35,437 nt of DNA from Aquisalimonas sp. (GTDB taxonomy: Bacteria; Pseudomonadota; Gammaproteobacteria; Nitrococcales; Aquisalimonadaceae): positions 1 through 35,437 of the forward strand of contig SLBZ01000089.1 in NCBI GenBank assembly GCA_007126095.1, given 5' to 3'. The translations under genes were made by a program, and so were the position numbers. Under the pieces are notes generated by a model that saw only the letters and a list, made by a program, of their open reading frames with translations, did no database searches and was not told the DNA's origin. The first letter of the stretch is position 1. The number at the start of each line of letters is the position of its first letter. This document shows, piece after piece, positions 25,417 to 34,526 of the stretch.

Positions 25417-25445
25417 AAGGTAACGCCTGACCCGCCGGCGATCAA
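25417..25445 (-). promoter_or_regulatory. ffh: Candidate ffh promoter
   Basis: On the minus strand, TTGATC (25445-25440) and TACCTT (25422-25417) are 17 bases apart. The -35 matches four of six, the -10 only three. It lies about 50 bases before the ffh start. Weak but well placed. Confidence 0.3.
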
Positions 25446-25558
25446 TCGCTGCCGTGTGGTTCGGCGCCTTTGCCAGACCTACCAACTGTGCGATGATCCA
25501 CCCGTCGGCAGGTGGGCGTGCCGACCAATCTGCCTGCCACGGAAATCCAGCACCGCCA

Positions 25559-26368
25559 ATGGACCAGATGCTGCCAACCCTGCTTTCCGTCGCGCTGTAC
25601 CTGATCGCCGGCGCCGGCTTTGCCTGGCGACTGGTGTCCGGGGCCGAACGCGTACCGTGGCGGCGCGCGTTCCTCGCCGCCGGCTGGATCGGCGTGCTCG
25701 CCCACGGCGCCGCACTGTCACACCAGCTGGGTGAGGGCGCCTCGCTGGATCTCGGGCTGTTCAATGCGGCATCGCTGGTTGCGGCGATGATGACCCTGAT
25801 CATCCTCCTCGGCGCGCTGCGCCGGCCGGTGGAGAACCTGATGATCTTCATACTGCCCGTGGCCGCGCTGCTGCAACTGGTGAACCTGGCCGCCGCAGAC
25901 GGCGGATCGCCCATGACCACCTTCCCGGCCGGCATGGAAGTCCACGTCGTCAGCTCGGTGCTCGCCTTCAGTGTCCTCAGCATTGCCGTGGTGCAGTCCC
26001 TGGTGCTCGCCTGGCAGGATCACCGGCTGCGCCATCGCCACCCCGGCGGGCTGGTGCGCGCGCTGCCGCCGCTGCGGGAAATGGAGGAGCTGCTGTTCCA
26101 GATGCTGTGGCTCGGGTTCATCCTGCTGAGCGTCGCCCTGGGCTCCGGCACCCTGTACCTGGACGACATCTTCGCGCAGCACCTGGTGCACAAGACCGTT
26201 TTCTCCATCGCCGCCTGGCTGGTGTTCGCCACGCTGCTGGCGGGGCGCTGGCGCTACGGCTGGCGCGGCCGCACGGCGATCCGCTGGACCGTCAGCGGCT
26301 TCGCCGCGTTGCTGATTGCCTATTTCGGTACCAAACTGGTTCTGGAACTGATCTTGGGCCGCGGGTGA
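25559..26368 (+). CDS. ypjD: CcsA/HemX-like inner membrane protein YpjD
   Basis: 269 residues with about eight membrane segments, of the cytochrome c assembly (CcsA/HemX) superfamily. Two conserved His-containing stretches are visible: EVHVVSSVLAFSVLSIAVVQSLVLAW and QHLVHKTVFSIAAWLVFATLL. The WWD-like haem motif of true CcsA is not evident. Start ATG 25559 fits the family (MLPTLLSVALYLIAG after two or three residues); the frame open from 25454 has a non-membrane N-terminus. Position next to ffh and before the CNNM transporter repeats the E. coli ffh-ypjD-yfjD order and supports this assignment over a real cytochrome c maturation role. Function of YpjD is not established. Confidence 0.85.
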   Translation: MDQMLPTLLSVALYLIAGAGFAWRLVSGAERVPWRRAFLAAGWIGVLAHGAALSHQLGEGASLDLGLFNAASLVAAMMTLIILLGALRRPVENLMIFILPVAALLQLVNLAAADGGSPMTTFPAGMEVHVVSSVLAFSVLSIAVVQSLVLAWQDHRLRHRHPGGLVRALPPLREMEELLFQMLWLGFILLSVALGSGTLYLDDIFAQHLVHKTVFSIAAWLVFATLLAGRWRYGWRGRTAIRWTVSGFAALLIAYFGTKLVLELILGRG

Positions 26369-26410
26369 TCACGTCATGGCATCGGTCCGGCATTCCGCGA
26401 GGCGGCATCC

Positions 26411-27697
26411 GTGAGTGACCTCCCCCTTGGCACCCTGTTCGGCATTCTCGCCCTGCTGATCGTACTGTCCGGGCTGTTCTCCAGCTCGGAGACGGCGCTC
26501 ATGAGCCTGAACCGCTACCGGCTGCGCCATCTGGCGCGGCACGGCCGGCGCTCGGCCCGCCTGGCCTCGCGGCTGCTTGAGCGGCCCGACCGGGTGCTGG
26601 GCGTCATTCTGCTGGGCAACAACTTCGTCAACATCCTCGCCGCCTCCCTGGCGACCGTCATCGCGCTGCAGCTCTACGGCGAGGGGGCCATCGGCGCGGC
26701 GTCGCTGCTGCTCACCCTGGTGATCCTGATTTTTGCCGAGGTGGCACCGAAGACGCTCGCGGCCCTGCACCCGGAGCGTATCGCCTTCCCGGCTTCGTGG
26801 CTGCTGACGGCGCTGCTCAAGGTGCTGTATCCGCTGGTGTGGGGGGTCAATGTCATCGCAAACGGACTGCTGCGGCTGATCGGGGTGGATCCGCGCAAGA
26901 CCGACAGGGACAACCTCAGTCAGGACGAGCTGCGCACGGTGGTCAACGAAGCCGGCACCATGATTCCCCGCCGGCACCAGAAGATGCTGCTCAACATCCT
27001 CGACCTGGAGAAGGCGACTGTCGAGGACATCATGATCCCGCGCAACGAGATCGTGGGCATCGACCTGACCGACGACTGGGACGAGATCGTGGCCCAGCTC
27101 AGCAGTAGCCAGCATACCCGTGTGCCCGTGTTCAAGGAGAACATCGACGACGTCCACGGCATTCTGCACCTGCGCCGCGTGGTATCGGACCTGACGGAGC
27201 GGCGCCTGAACCGGGAACAGCTGCTGGAACGCCTGGAGCCCCCCTACTTCATTCCCGAGGGCACGCGGCTGCATACCCAGCTTGTGAACTTCCAGCGCCA
27301 GCGCCGGCGCATCGGCATGGTGGTGGACGAATACGGGGATATCTTCGGTCTGGTGGCCCTGGAGGACATTCTCGAGGAGATTGTCGGTGAGTTCACCACC
27401 GACCCCGCCGCCCATTCCCGGTATCTGCGGCCGCTGGAGTCCGGGGCCTATCTGGCCCAGGGCAACATCAGCGTGCGCGAACTCAACCGCGCCCTGGACT
27501 GGGACCTGCCCACCGACGGCCCGAAGACGCTGAACGGCCTGATCCTGGAACAGTTGCAGTCCATCCCCGAGCCCGGCACCAGCATGCTCATCCACGGTTT
27601 CCCCGTAACCATCGTGCAGACCCAGGAGAACCGGGTGAAGACCGCGGAGATCAAACCGGAGACCGTTCGCCCCCGCAAGAAGCGCAAGAGCACATAG
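26411..27697 (+). CDS. yfjD: CNNM/CorC-family transporter YfjD
   Basis: 428 residues in three parts. The DUF21 (CNNM) membrane domain is about 1-150, with LSGLFSSSETALMSLNRYRLRHLA and LGNNFVNILAASLAT. A CBS pair is about 190-330, with VEDIMIPRNEIVGIDL and IGMVVDEYGDIFGLVALEDILEEIVGE. A C-terminal CorC/HlyC domain follows at about 345-410. These proteins are linked to Mg2+/Co2+ transport, with CBS domains sensing nucleotide. The GTG start has GAGG eight bases before it and lies 42 bases after ypjD. The C-terminus RPRKKRKST is basic. It converges on lnt with 12 bases between. Confidence 0.92.
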   Translation: MSDLPLGTLFGILALLIVLSGLFSSSETALMSLNRYRLRHLARHGRRSARLASRLLERPDRVLGVILLGNNFVNILAASLATVIALQLYGEGAIGAASLLLTLVILIFAEVAPKTLAALHPERIAFPASWLLTALLKVLYPLVWGVNVIANGLLRLIGVDPRKTDRDNLSQDELRTVVNEAGTMIPRRHQKMLLNILDLEKATVEDIMIPRNEIVGIDLTDDWDEIVAQLSSSQHTRVPVFKENIDDVHGILHLRRVVSDLTERRLNREQLLERLEPPYFIPEGTRLHTQLVNFQRQRRRIGMVVDEYGDIFGLVALEDILEEIVGEFTTDPAAHSRYLRPLESGAYLAQGNISVRELNRALDWDLPTDGPKTLNGLILEQLQSIPEPGTSMLIHGFPVTIVQTQENRVKTAEIKPETVRPRKKRKST

Positions 27698-27709
27698 TGA
27701 TCGCCGGCG

Positions 27710-29227
27710 TCAGGCACCGCGGGCGTTGCGCCAGCGCCAGCCCGCGAACAGCACCAACCCACCCACGCTCAGCACCACCAGCGGCCAGTCGAGCCACAGC
27801 AGGTACGGCGTGCTGCCGGCGCGGGGCTGGAACGTGGCCGTCAGCGCCGCCGGCTGGAACTGCGGTGCGCGATCGGTGATCCGGCCACGCTCGTCCACCG
27901 CGACCGTGATCCCGTTGTTGGTGCTGCGAAGCAGCGGACGCTGGAACTCGATGGCACGCATGCGCGCCTTCTGCAGATGCTGGTGCGGGCCGATGGTGGT
28001 GCCGAACCAGGCGTCGTTGCTGACGTTAACCAGATAAGTGGCCTCCGGCAGCGATGCCGCCACCACGGGCGCGAAGGTGATCTCGTAGCAGATGGAGATG
28101 GCGGCGTTCTGACCGGCGGCGCGCACCGGCGCCGCCGAGCGTCCGGCGTTGAAATCCCCCAGCGGCGCGCCGAAGACATCCAGGACCGGGCCAAGTTGCT
28201 CGCGGAACGGCACGTACTCGCCGAACGGCACCAGATGACGCTTGTGGTAGAAGCCGATGTCGCTGCCGAGCGCCATGACGCTGTTGTAGATGTTGCCGGA
28301 GCCATGATCGTAGGTGGGGATGCCCAGCAGCACGTCGGTGCCGTAGTGGCCGGCCTCATCCGCAAGGGGCGCCAGGTACTCACGGCTGGCCTGATGCTGG
28401 TACATGGGCACTGCGGTCTCCGGCCAGATCACCAGATCCTTGTCCCAGTGCGCGGCGGTGAGATCCAGGTACCGGGACATGGTGAGGTCCCGGTAGTCCG
28501 GGTCCCACTTCACGTCCTGGGGGATATTCCCCTGCAGGAGCGCCACCTCCAGGGGCTCTCCCGCCGGATCGGTCCAGTCCACCTGCCGCAGCCCGAGCCC
28601 GGCCACGAACACGAGCACGAACGCCAGCGCGACCGGGAAGGTGCGCTGCTGCACCGGGTTGCGCGCGGCCCATGCCAGCCCACCCGCACCCATGGCGACC
28701 AGCAGGCTGATGCCGAGACTGCCGGCCACGGGGGCAAAGCCGTTGAGCCAGGTATCGCTCTGGCTGTAGCCGAGCTGCAGCCAGGTGGTGCCGGTGAGCA
28801 GCCAGCTGCGCACCCACTCCACCAGCACCCACGCCAGCGGCATGGCGACCACCAGCGCCAGTGCATCACCGACCGGGCGCACCCGCCGCCACAGCCACAC
28901 GGTGAAAAGCGGGATCAACCCGAACAGCAGGGCCAGCACACCGCAGAAGACCACCGCCGCCCAGAAACCGCCGCCGTAGAACATGATGCTGTGGTAGATC
29001 CAGAAGGCGCCGGCGGTGAACCAGGCCACACCCCACGCATAGGCGACCCGGCCCCAGCCACGCTCCGGCCCGGAGACCAGGTAGAACAACACCGCCAGGG
29101 ACACGAACGCCACGGGCCACCAGCCAACGGGCGCGTAGGCGAGCGGGCTGAGCCCACCCGCCAGCAGGGCGAGAACCACGCCGGGCCAGCGGTGTCGGGG
29201 CGGTGCAGTGGCATCGGTTTCAGTCAT
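27710..29227 (-). CDS. lnt: Apolipoprotein N-acyltransferase Lnt
   Basis: 505 residues. About seven membrane segments in the N-terminal half are followed by a nitrilase-like periplasmic domain. The catalytic triad is Glu270 (IWPETAVP), Lys329 (YHKRHLVPFGEYVPF) and Cys380 (ISICYEITF), close in numbering to the E. coli residues. It adds the third acyl chain to lipoproteins in the outer leaflet of the inner membrane. ATG 29227 is preferred to an in-frame TTG at 29242. Neighbour yfjD is CorC-like, echoing the usual corC-lnt association, but here the two genes converge. Its substrate class is represented nearby by the lipoprotein gene at 31203. Confidence 0.95.
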   Translation of the reverse strand: MTETDATAPPRHRWPGVVLALLAGGLSPLAYAPVGWWPVAFVSLAVLFYLVSGPERGWGRVAYAWGVAWFTAGAFWIYHSIMFYGGGFWAAVVFCGVLALLFGLIPLFTVWLWRRVRPVGDALALVVAMPLAWVLVEWVRSWLLTGTTWLQLGYSQSDTWLNGFAPVAGSLGISLLVAMGAGGLAWAARNPVQQRTFPVALAFVLVFVAGLGLRQVDWTDPAGEPLEVALLQGNIPQDVKWDPDYRDLTMSRYLDLTAAHWDKDLVIWPETAVPMYQHQASREYLAPLADEAGHYGTDVLLGIPTYDHGSGNIYNSVMALGSDIGFYHKRHLVPFGEYVPFREQLGPVLDVFGAPLGDFNAGRSAAPVRAAGQNAAISICYEITFAPVVAASLPEATYLVNVSNDAWFGTTIGPHQHLQKARMRAIEFQRPLLRSTNNGITVAVDERGRITDRAPQFQPAALTATFQPRAGSTPYLLWLDWPLVVLSVGGLVLFAGWRWRNARGA

Positions 29228-29309
29228 GTGGCGCGTGTCCAACTGTTGTGGCGGCGCCGCACACTGTCTTTCGAACGCATCCGTTTTGCAAGGTGTCTCC
29301 CGCTTGTGG

Positions 29310-30107
29310 TCAGCTCATGAGTCGCCGGCGCAGAATCAGCGTGGCCGCCCAGAAGGCGACCAGCGCATATCCGGCCAGCACGATAAGGTGCAGCGCAACC
29401 CCGCTCGGCCAGCCGCCCAGCATTAGCGGGCGGACGATCTCCACCGCGTGAGCCAGGGGCAGCAGGAACGCGCCCTGCGCTACCAGCGGGGGCAGCTGAT
29501 CCAGCGGGAAGAACACCCCGCTCAACAGCAGCATGGGCGTCATCACCAGCGTGAAGTAGTAGAGGAAGAAGTCGTAGCTGCGCGAGACAGCGGTGATCAC
29601 CATGGCGCAGGCGCCGAAGCAGAAGCCGGTCAGCAGAATGACCGGCAGCACCAGAATGGCCTGCCAACCGCCCACCAGCCCCAGCAGCGCCGCCACCACG
29701 AGAATGGCACTGGAGCTGATCAGCGCCTTGGTGGCTGCCCAGCTGATCTCGCCCAGAGCGACGTCATCCACGGTCAGGGGCGCATCCAGCATCGCACCCC
29801 ATGTGCGCTGCACTGTCATGCGCGTGTAGGCGGAGTACAGCGCCTCGAAACTGGCGGTGTTCATGGCGCTGGAGCAGATGATGCCCGATGCGAGGAACAC
29901 CATGTAGGGGAGCTCGCCGATGTCGCCCACCAGGCGCCCGAAGCCGTAACCGAGCGCTAGCAGGTAGAGCAGCGGCTCGCCGAAGTTGCCGAAGATGGAC
30001 GGCAGCATCAGCTTGCGCCAGACGCGCAGGTTGCGCCGCCACACGGCGATGAAGCGGGTCGAAACCGCGGGCATGCCGAGCGGTGAGGTGGCCGGGGCAT
30101 CGTTCAT
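29310..30107 (-). CDS. ABC-2 type exporter permease (NodJ family)
   Basis: 265 residues with six membrane segments. The N-terminal amphipathic helix (STRFIAVWRRNLRVWRKLMLPSIFGNFGEPLLYLLALGYG) and the stretch PMLLLSGVFFPLDQLPPLVAQGAFLLPLAHAVEIVRPL are characteristic of NodJ-type permeases. With its ATPase, 16 bases upstream, it forms a small exporter; NodIJ proper exports lipo-oligosaccharide signals in rhizobia, but most gammaproteobacterial members have no known substrate. It is the downstream gene of a two-gene operon and ends 82 bases before lnt. Confidence 0.9.
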   Translation of the reverse strand: MNDAPATSPLGMPAVSTRFIAVWRRNLRVWRKLMLPSIFGNFGEPLLYLLALGYGFGRLVGDIGELPYMVFLASGIICSSAMNTASFEALYSAYTRMTVQRTWGAMLDAPLTVDDVALGEISWAATKALISSSAILVVAALLGLVGGWQAILVLPVILLTGFCFGACAMVITAVSRSYDFFLYYFTLVMTPMLLLSGVFFPLDQLPPLVAQGAFLLPLAHAVEIVRPLMLGGWPSGVALHLIVLAGYALVAFWAATLILRRRLMS

Positions 30108-30123
30108 GGGCGGTCGGACTCCA

Positions 30124-31077
30124 TCAATCCCGCAACTCGCGGCCGGTGAGTTTCAGGAAGACGTCCTCCAGCCCGGCCGGCCGGTGCCAGTAGCGCTGGT
30201 CCGGGTCGCCGCCAAGCGCCTGGAGCAGTGGCTCGGGATCGCGGGTATAGAGAAGCAGCGTATCCCCCACACGTTCGGCACGTGCGGCGAGCGCGCCGCC
30301 GCGCGTCTGCCAGTCGCCGATGTCATGGCCGCGCAACTCGATGACGTGGGGTTCAATGTGGGCGGCCACCAGGTTTCGGGGCGAGTCACAGGCGATGATG
30401 GTGCCGTGGTCGATGATGGCGAGGCGGTCGCACAGGCGCTCGGCCTCTTCCATGTAGTGAGTGGTGAGAATCAGGGTACGCCCCTGCTCCACCAGCGTAT
30501 TGAGCCGCTGCCAGATGTGTTGCCGCGCCTGCGGATCCAGACCGGTGCTGGGTTCGTCCAGCACCACCAGATCCGGCTCGTTGATGAGCGCGCGGGCCAG
30601 GCTCAAGCGGCGTTTCATACCGCCGGAGAGGGCCTGGATCTGCTCGCGGGTGCGGCCGTCGAGATTGGCGAATGCGAGCAGCTGATCCACGCGCTCACCC
30701 AGAGCCGCACCGTTGAGCCCGAAATAGCTGGCGTAGGTGAGCAGGTTTTCCCGAACCGTGAAGTCCGGGTCCAGGTTGTCCATCTGTGGCACGACACCGA
30801 TCCGGCGGCGGGCGCGCCGCGCCTGCTCCGGCACGGGATGACCCAGCACGTGCAGCTCGCCTCCGGAGGGCGGGGTCTGCCCCAGGATCATGCGCAGCGT
30901 GGTGGTCTTGCCGGCGCCGTTCGGTCCGAGCAGGCCGAAACATTCACCGGGTCGCACGTCCAGATCCACGCCACGGACGACGTCAGTTTCGCCGTAGCGC
31001 TTGCACAGCCCCCGCGCCCGCACGACCGCCGTGAGGCTCTGTGTTTCCGCGATGATGGTGTGCTCCGCCCGATTCAT
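30124..31077 (-). CDS. ABC exporter ATP-binding protein (NodI family)
   Basis: 317 residues. Walker A GPNGAGKT (51-58), Q-loop VVPQMDNLDPDFTVRENLL, signature LSGGMKRRLSLARAL (150 onward) and Walker B LVVLDEPSTGLDPQ are all intact, followed by the switch His in LTTHYMEEAERLCDR. The C-terminal regulatory part ends YWHRPAGLEDVFLKLTGRELRD, as usual for NodI-type drug or polysaccharide exporters. ATG 31077 is chosen; the frame open to 31179 adds 34 non-conserved residues. It pairs with the permease just downstream. Confidence 0.92.
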   Translation of the reverse strand: MNRAEHTIIAETQSLTAVVRARGLCKRYGETDVVRGVDLDVRPGECFGLLGPNGAGKTTTLRMILGQTPPSGGELHVLGHPVPEQARRARRRIGVVPQMDNLDPDFTVRENLLTYASYFGLNGAALGERVDQLLAFANLDGRTREQIQALSGGMKRRLSLARALINEPDLVVLDEPSTGLDPQARQHIWQRLNTLVEQGRTLILTTHYMEEAERLCDRLAIIDHGTIIACDSPRNLVAAHIEPHVIELRGHDIGDWQTRGGALAARAERVGDTLLLYTRDPEPLLQALGGDPDQRYWHRPAGLEDVFLKLTGRELRD

Positions 31078-31202
31078 ACTCACTTTCCCGGAAGTTCGTT
31101 GCCCTTTGGAGACGGCTCGCCAGCGTTCGTTGCTCTGGCGTAAGCTCCCGGCATCCGTCAGTGTGACTGACATGCCCATGATGCCCGCCAGAGGAAATCG
31201 CC

Positions 31203-31694
31203 ATGTTACACGCCCGCTGGATCACGACCGCGAGGCGCACGTTGCTGGGGTCATTGCTGATGGTGCTCGTAACCCTTTCCGGCTGCAGCCTGTTCCAGCC
31301 GGAGCTGGAAGACCCGGAATTCCGGCTGGAGCGGATCGACGCCCTGGAGCTGGGGCTGACCCAGCAGCGGTTCATGCTCACCCTTGCAGTCGACAACCCG
31401 AACAGCCAATCGTTGCCCGTGCGCGCCATCAGCTACGACCTGCGGGTGGCCGATCTCGATTTCGCGGATGGGTCGTCTGACAAGGCATTCACCGTGGCGG
31501 GGAACGATACCACCATGGTGGAAATCGAGGCGCGCTCACAACTCCTAAGCAGTCTGCCGGAACTGATCCGCCTGGTGCACGGCGGCCAGCGCAACTTTGA
31601 CTATGCCATCACTGGCACCGTGGAGTACGGAAGGTTCTTCAGGGGGAGCCGGGATTTCGATCAGACGGGCTCCGTCCGCCTGTTGCTGGACTGA
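31203..31694 (+). CDS. LEA type 2 (WHy-domain) lipoprotein
   Basis: 163 residues. A lipoprotein signal peptide is clear: basic start, hydrophobic LLGSLLMVLVT, and lipobox LSGC with the acylated Cys at about 28. Residues 29 and 30 are Ser and Leu, which favours outer-membrane sorting. The rest is a LEA-2/WHy domain, with FRLERIDALELGLTQQRFMLTLAVDNPNSQSLPVRAISYDLRVAD and the ...ITGTVEYGRFF strand. Such domains are linked with desiccation or salt stress in plants, and bacterial roles are unclear. GAGG lies eight bases before the ATG. It is divergent from the ABC exporter and converges on cysH. Confidence 0.85.
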   Translation: MLHARWITTARRTLLGSLLMVLVTLSGCSLFQPELEDPEFRLERIDALELGLTQQRFMLTLAVDNPNSQSLPVRAISYDLRVADLDFADGSSDKAFTVAGNDTTMVEIEARSQLLSSLPELIRLVHGGQRNFDYAITGTVEYGRFFRGSRDFDQTGSVRLLLD

Positions 31695-31703
31695 CCGCCG
31701 CGC

Positions 31704-32435
31704 TCAGACGTCCTCGTGGAGGCCGCACTCGCGTTTGAGGCCGAAGAAGCGGGTTTCTTCCTCGGTCATGCCATCATCCAGGCGACGCGTGGTATGCACA
31801 TCACCGATGGACACGTACCCGTCGTGCCACAGCGGGTGGTACGGGAGATCGTGGGCGGTGAGATAGCGGTAGACGTCGCGATCGGTCCAGTCGATGATGG
31901 GGTGAACCTTGAAACGGCCGTTCTGTGCCGCCACCACGTCCAGGTCCTCGCGGCTGCTGGCCTGCTGGCGGCGCAGGCCGGCGAACCAGGCTTCCGCCCG
32001 CAGCTCCCGCAGCGCCCGCTGCATGGGCTCCACCTTGTTCATGCGGTTGTAGCGCTCGATGCCGTCGACGCCCTGCTCCCAGAGCCGGCCGTAACGCGCC
32101 TCTTGCCACGCCGGGCTGAGTTCGGAGCGGTAAACACGGATGTTGAGGTCCAGACGCCCTGCAAGCTCGTCGACGAAGCGGTAGGTCTCGGGGAAGAGGT
32201 AGCCGGTATCCACGAGAATCACGGGAATATCAGGCCGCTGCCGGGTCACCATGTGCAGAGACACGGCCGCCTGGGCACCGAAGCTCGACGATAGCAAGAT
32301 GCGCTGCCCGAACTGCTCCAGCCCCCACCGCACACGCTCTTCCGCGCTGGCAGTCTCCAGCTCGGCATTCACGCCCGCCAGGTCGATGTCCTGGCCTTCC
32401 GGCAGTGGTGCGATTGTGGCCTGGCTGTTGCTCAT
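31704..32435 (-). CDS. cysH: Phosphoadenylyl-sulfate (PAPS) reductase CysH
   Basis: 243 residues. The PP-loop-like [15 protein letters not shown] and the substrate motif [17 protein letters not shown] are followed by the catalytic motif [10 protein letters not shown] near the C-terminus. The paired cysteines (CC...CxxC) that hold the 4Fe-4S cluster in APS reductases are absent; the equivalent stretch reads [12 protein letters not shown]. It should therefore reduce PAPS with thioredoxin to give sulfite. ATG 32435 has GGGAAG just upstream; 19 extra in-frame residues to 32492 are not conserved. No other cys genes are nearby. Confidence 0.94.
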   Translation of the reverse strand: MSNSQATIAPLPEGQDIDLAGVNAELETASAEERVRWGLEQFGQRILLSSSFGAQAAVSLHMVTRQRPDIPVILVDTGYLFPETYRFVDELAGRLDLNIRVYRSELSPAWQEARYGRLWEQGVDGIERYNRMNKVEPMQRALRELRAEAWFAGLRRQQASSREDLDVVAAQNGRFKVHPIIDWTDRDVYRYLTAHDLPYHPLWHDGYVSIGDVHTTRRLDDGMTEEETRFFGLKRECGLHEDV

Positions 32436-32634
32436 GGTTCTTCCCGTTGGGTGAGTTCCCGGTGAACGCTGAACACGATACCGCCAGCCCATCAGGCAGA
32501 AAAAGAATGAAAATACCTATCTACATGCCACAACCGCATAAAGACACACACAACCTCGGTCACCGCCGTCGTCCCCGGGCCACGCCTGGACACGGAGCGC
32601 CAAACAGCGCCCGAACGACGGTCGGAGCATGCCA
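32436..32634. other. Intergenic region upstream of cysH
   Basis: 199 bases between the DUF1295 gene end and cysH, both minus strand. Bases about 32500-32545 are AT-rich against the background and probably carry the cysH promoter, but no convincing -35/-10 pair or CysB site could be picked by eye. No strong terminator hairpin for the upstream operon was seen. Confidence 0.4.
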
Positions 32635-33435
32635 TCACCCTGGCGATGAACCGCCCGTCCGGCGCGACGGTCCGGGCACGAGCGCGTTGGTGCGGGCCAC
32701 GTAATCGCGGTATTCGGGGCGCGTCTCGTTGAGCTTCTTTTCCAGCAGCGTCACACCGGAGACGCGCATGAGCAGGAAGGTCATCAACGCCGCGCTCACC
32801 ACGCTCCACCAGCCGCCAGCGGCAGCCGCGATCAGGAAGAACCCCCACCACAACACGATCTCGCCGAAGTAATTGGGGTGGCGGCTATACCGCCAGACAC
32901 CGCGATCCATGACGCGGCCGCGGTTCCCGGGATCGGCCTTGAAGCGGGCGAGCTGCGCGTCCGCGATACTCTCCCAGATGAAGCCGAACGCCCAAACCAC
33001 AAGCCCCAGAACGGCCAGCGGCACGATCAGGGCACTGCCCTCCGGAACCCTCGCGCCATAGACCAGCGGCATGGCGATCAGCCACATCAGGCCTCCCTGC
33101 AGCATGAAGACCGTCCACAGACTCACCCACGCAAAGCGGCTGCCGTGCTTGTCGCGCATCTCGCGGTAACGGTAGTCCTCGCCGTGGCCCCAGTTGCGCC
33201 AGCTCAGGTAGGCCGACAGCCGCAGCCCCCAGAGAGTGACCGGCAGCACCATGATGAGCCCCACGGGCGGTAAACCGGCGGTGAACCAGTACACCCACGC
33301 CAGCAGAACGAATCCGGCGCCCCAGAACCGATCCACGAGGCTTGCATCGCGCAGGCGCAGACTGGCCAACCACACAGCCAGCATCAATCCCAGCGCCGTG
33401 ACCAGCCCCCACAGTACAGCCGCCCCCGTGCTCAT
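32635..33435 (-). CDS. DUF1295 family membrane protein (steroid 5-alpha-reductase-like)
   Basis: 266 residues with about seven membrane segments. The C-terminal half carries GVWRYSRHPNYFGEIVLWWGFFL, the conserved nucleotide/cofactor-binding motif shared by DUF1295, isoprenylcysteine methyltransferases and 5-alpha reductases. The ending GVTLLEKKLNETRPEYRDYVARTNALVP is also typical. DUF1295 proteins are predicted membrane-bound reductases of lipids or isoprenoids. The ATG at 33435 overlaps the upstream stop codon (ATGA), so translation is coupled to the methyltransferase gene. This argues that the two act in one pathway, perhaps methylation then reduction of a lipid; that is inference. Confidence 0.87.
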   Translation of the reverse strand: MSTGAAVLWGLVTALGLMLAVWLASLRLRDASLVDRFWGAGFVLLAWVYWFTAGLPPVGLIMVLPVTLWGLRLSAYLSWRNWGHGEDYRYREMRDKHGSRFAWVSLWTVFMLQGGLMWLIAMPLVYGARVPEGSALIVPLAVLGLVVWAFGFIWESIADAQLARFKADPGNRGRVMDRGVWRYSRHPNYFGEIVLWWGFFLIAAAAGGWWSVVSAALMTFLLMRVSGVTLLEKKLNETRPEYRDYVARTNALVPGPSRRTGGSSPG

Positions 33436-34490
33436 GACTGCGCCTCCCGATCCTGCGCAGGACGCTCCATGAGGTAGTGTGATACAAACCACTCGTTACC
33501 ATGGCGGAATCCGAACAGCTCCGCACACGCCATGAAGAAGACCCGCCAACGGTTGACCCACTGGCCGACCGCATCGGCACCGTAGGTCTCCGCGAACACG
33601 CTGCGGATCCGCTCATCGGCCTCATCCATGCGCGCCAGCCACGCGTTGCAGGTGGCCTCGTAGTGCTGGCCGTTCACCTGCCAGTGGCGCTTCAGGCGCA
33701 GATGCTCCTGCAGATAGAGCGGCATGGGCGCCGAGGGCATCAGCCCGTCCGTGAAGAAATGCTGCCCCATCCAGTCTTTCGGGCCGCTGGTCTGGAACAC
33801 GTAGGCGAGATCGCGGTGGCAGAACACGTGGAAGAACAGCCGCCCGCCAGGACGCAGCCAGCCGTGCACGCGCCGAAGCAGTTCCCGCCAGTTGCGCATG
33901 TGCTCGAACATCTCCAGGGACACCACCCGGTCGAAGCGGCCGCGGTCGGTGTCGAAATCGTTCATGTCGGCGGTGATCACCGTGAGATTCCCCAGCCCAC
34001 GCTCGTCCCGACGCGCCTCGATGAATGCACGCTGAGAGGACGAATTGGAGACTGCGGTGAATGTACTCTCCGGATAGTGCTCCGCCATCCAGAGCGACAG
34101 GGCACCCCAGCCGCAGCCGAGCTCCAGCACATCCTGTCCGCTCTCCAGGCCGGCGCGCTCGCAGGTCAGCGCCAGCATGGCGGCCTCCGCGTCGGCCAGG
34201 GTCCGCGTCTGCTCCGTCCAGAGGCAGCAGGAGTACTTGAGGTCCGGGCCGAGCACCGCCTCGAAGAACCCTGCGGGCAACTCGTAGTGCTGCTCGTTCG
34301 CCGTATCCGTTGCCAGCGCTACGGGGCTCGCGGCCATGTCCTCGAGGAGCGCGTGCATCCGCTCGCGCCGGTCTTCGCAGCCGTCGCCCTCCTCGCTCCG
34401 CAACCGCTCCGCCAGGAGGCGGCGGATACCCGCGCGCACGAACGGGTCCGGCACGAACCCACGCTCCACAAGCCCGATCAATTGTTCCAT
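33432..34490 (-). CDS. SAM methyltransferase of the CFA synthase / coclaurine N-methyltransferase family
   Basis: 352 residues, the length of plant coclaurine N-methyltransferases rather than E. coli Cfa (382). The SAM site is LELGCGWG (122-129). The pattern DTANEQHYELP, KYSCCLW, CERAGLESGQ, SLEMFEHMRNW (Glu193, Glu196, His197), HVFCHRDLAY, DWMGQHFFTDGLMPSA, VNGQHYEATCNAWLARMD and WRVFFMACAELFGF follows the plant enzymes almost block for block. The Tyr expected in Cfa's AWYERF is Leu here. The natural substrate could be an unsaturated lipid or an amine. ATG 34490 gives MEQLIGLVERGFVPD; the frame open to 34541 runs through the TGTA operator region. A candidate CarH/LitR operator lies 37-69 bases upstream. 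Confidence 0.88.
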   Translation of the reverse strand: MEQLIGLVERGFVPDPFVRAGIRRLLAERLRSEEGDGCEDRRERMHALLEDMAASPVALATDTANEQHYELPAGFFEAVLGPDLKYSCCLWTEQTRTLADAEAAMLALTCERAGLESGQDVLELGCGWGALSLWMAEHYPESTFTAVSNSSSQRAFIEARRDERGLGNLTVITADMNDFDTDRGRFDRVVSLEMFEHMRNWRELLRRVHGWLRPGGRLFFHVFCHRDLAYVFQTSGPKDWMGQHFFTDGLMPSAPMPLYLQEHLRLKRHWQVNGQHYEATCNAWLARMDEADERIRSVFAETYGADAVGQWVNRWRVFFMACAELFGFRHGNEWFVSHYLMERPAQDREAQS

Positions 34491-34526
34491 CACGTCAGTC
34501 CCTGCAAACGGTTGTTGTCGATAGCG

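Noticed and set aside
25369..25983. N-terminal extension of the ffh frame to 25983
   Set aside because: It is antisense to ypjD and unlike any Ffh. The family start MFQNLSERL at 25368 has a ribosome-binding site.
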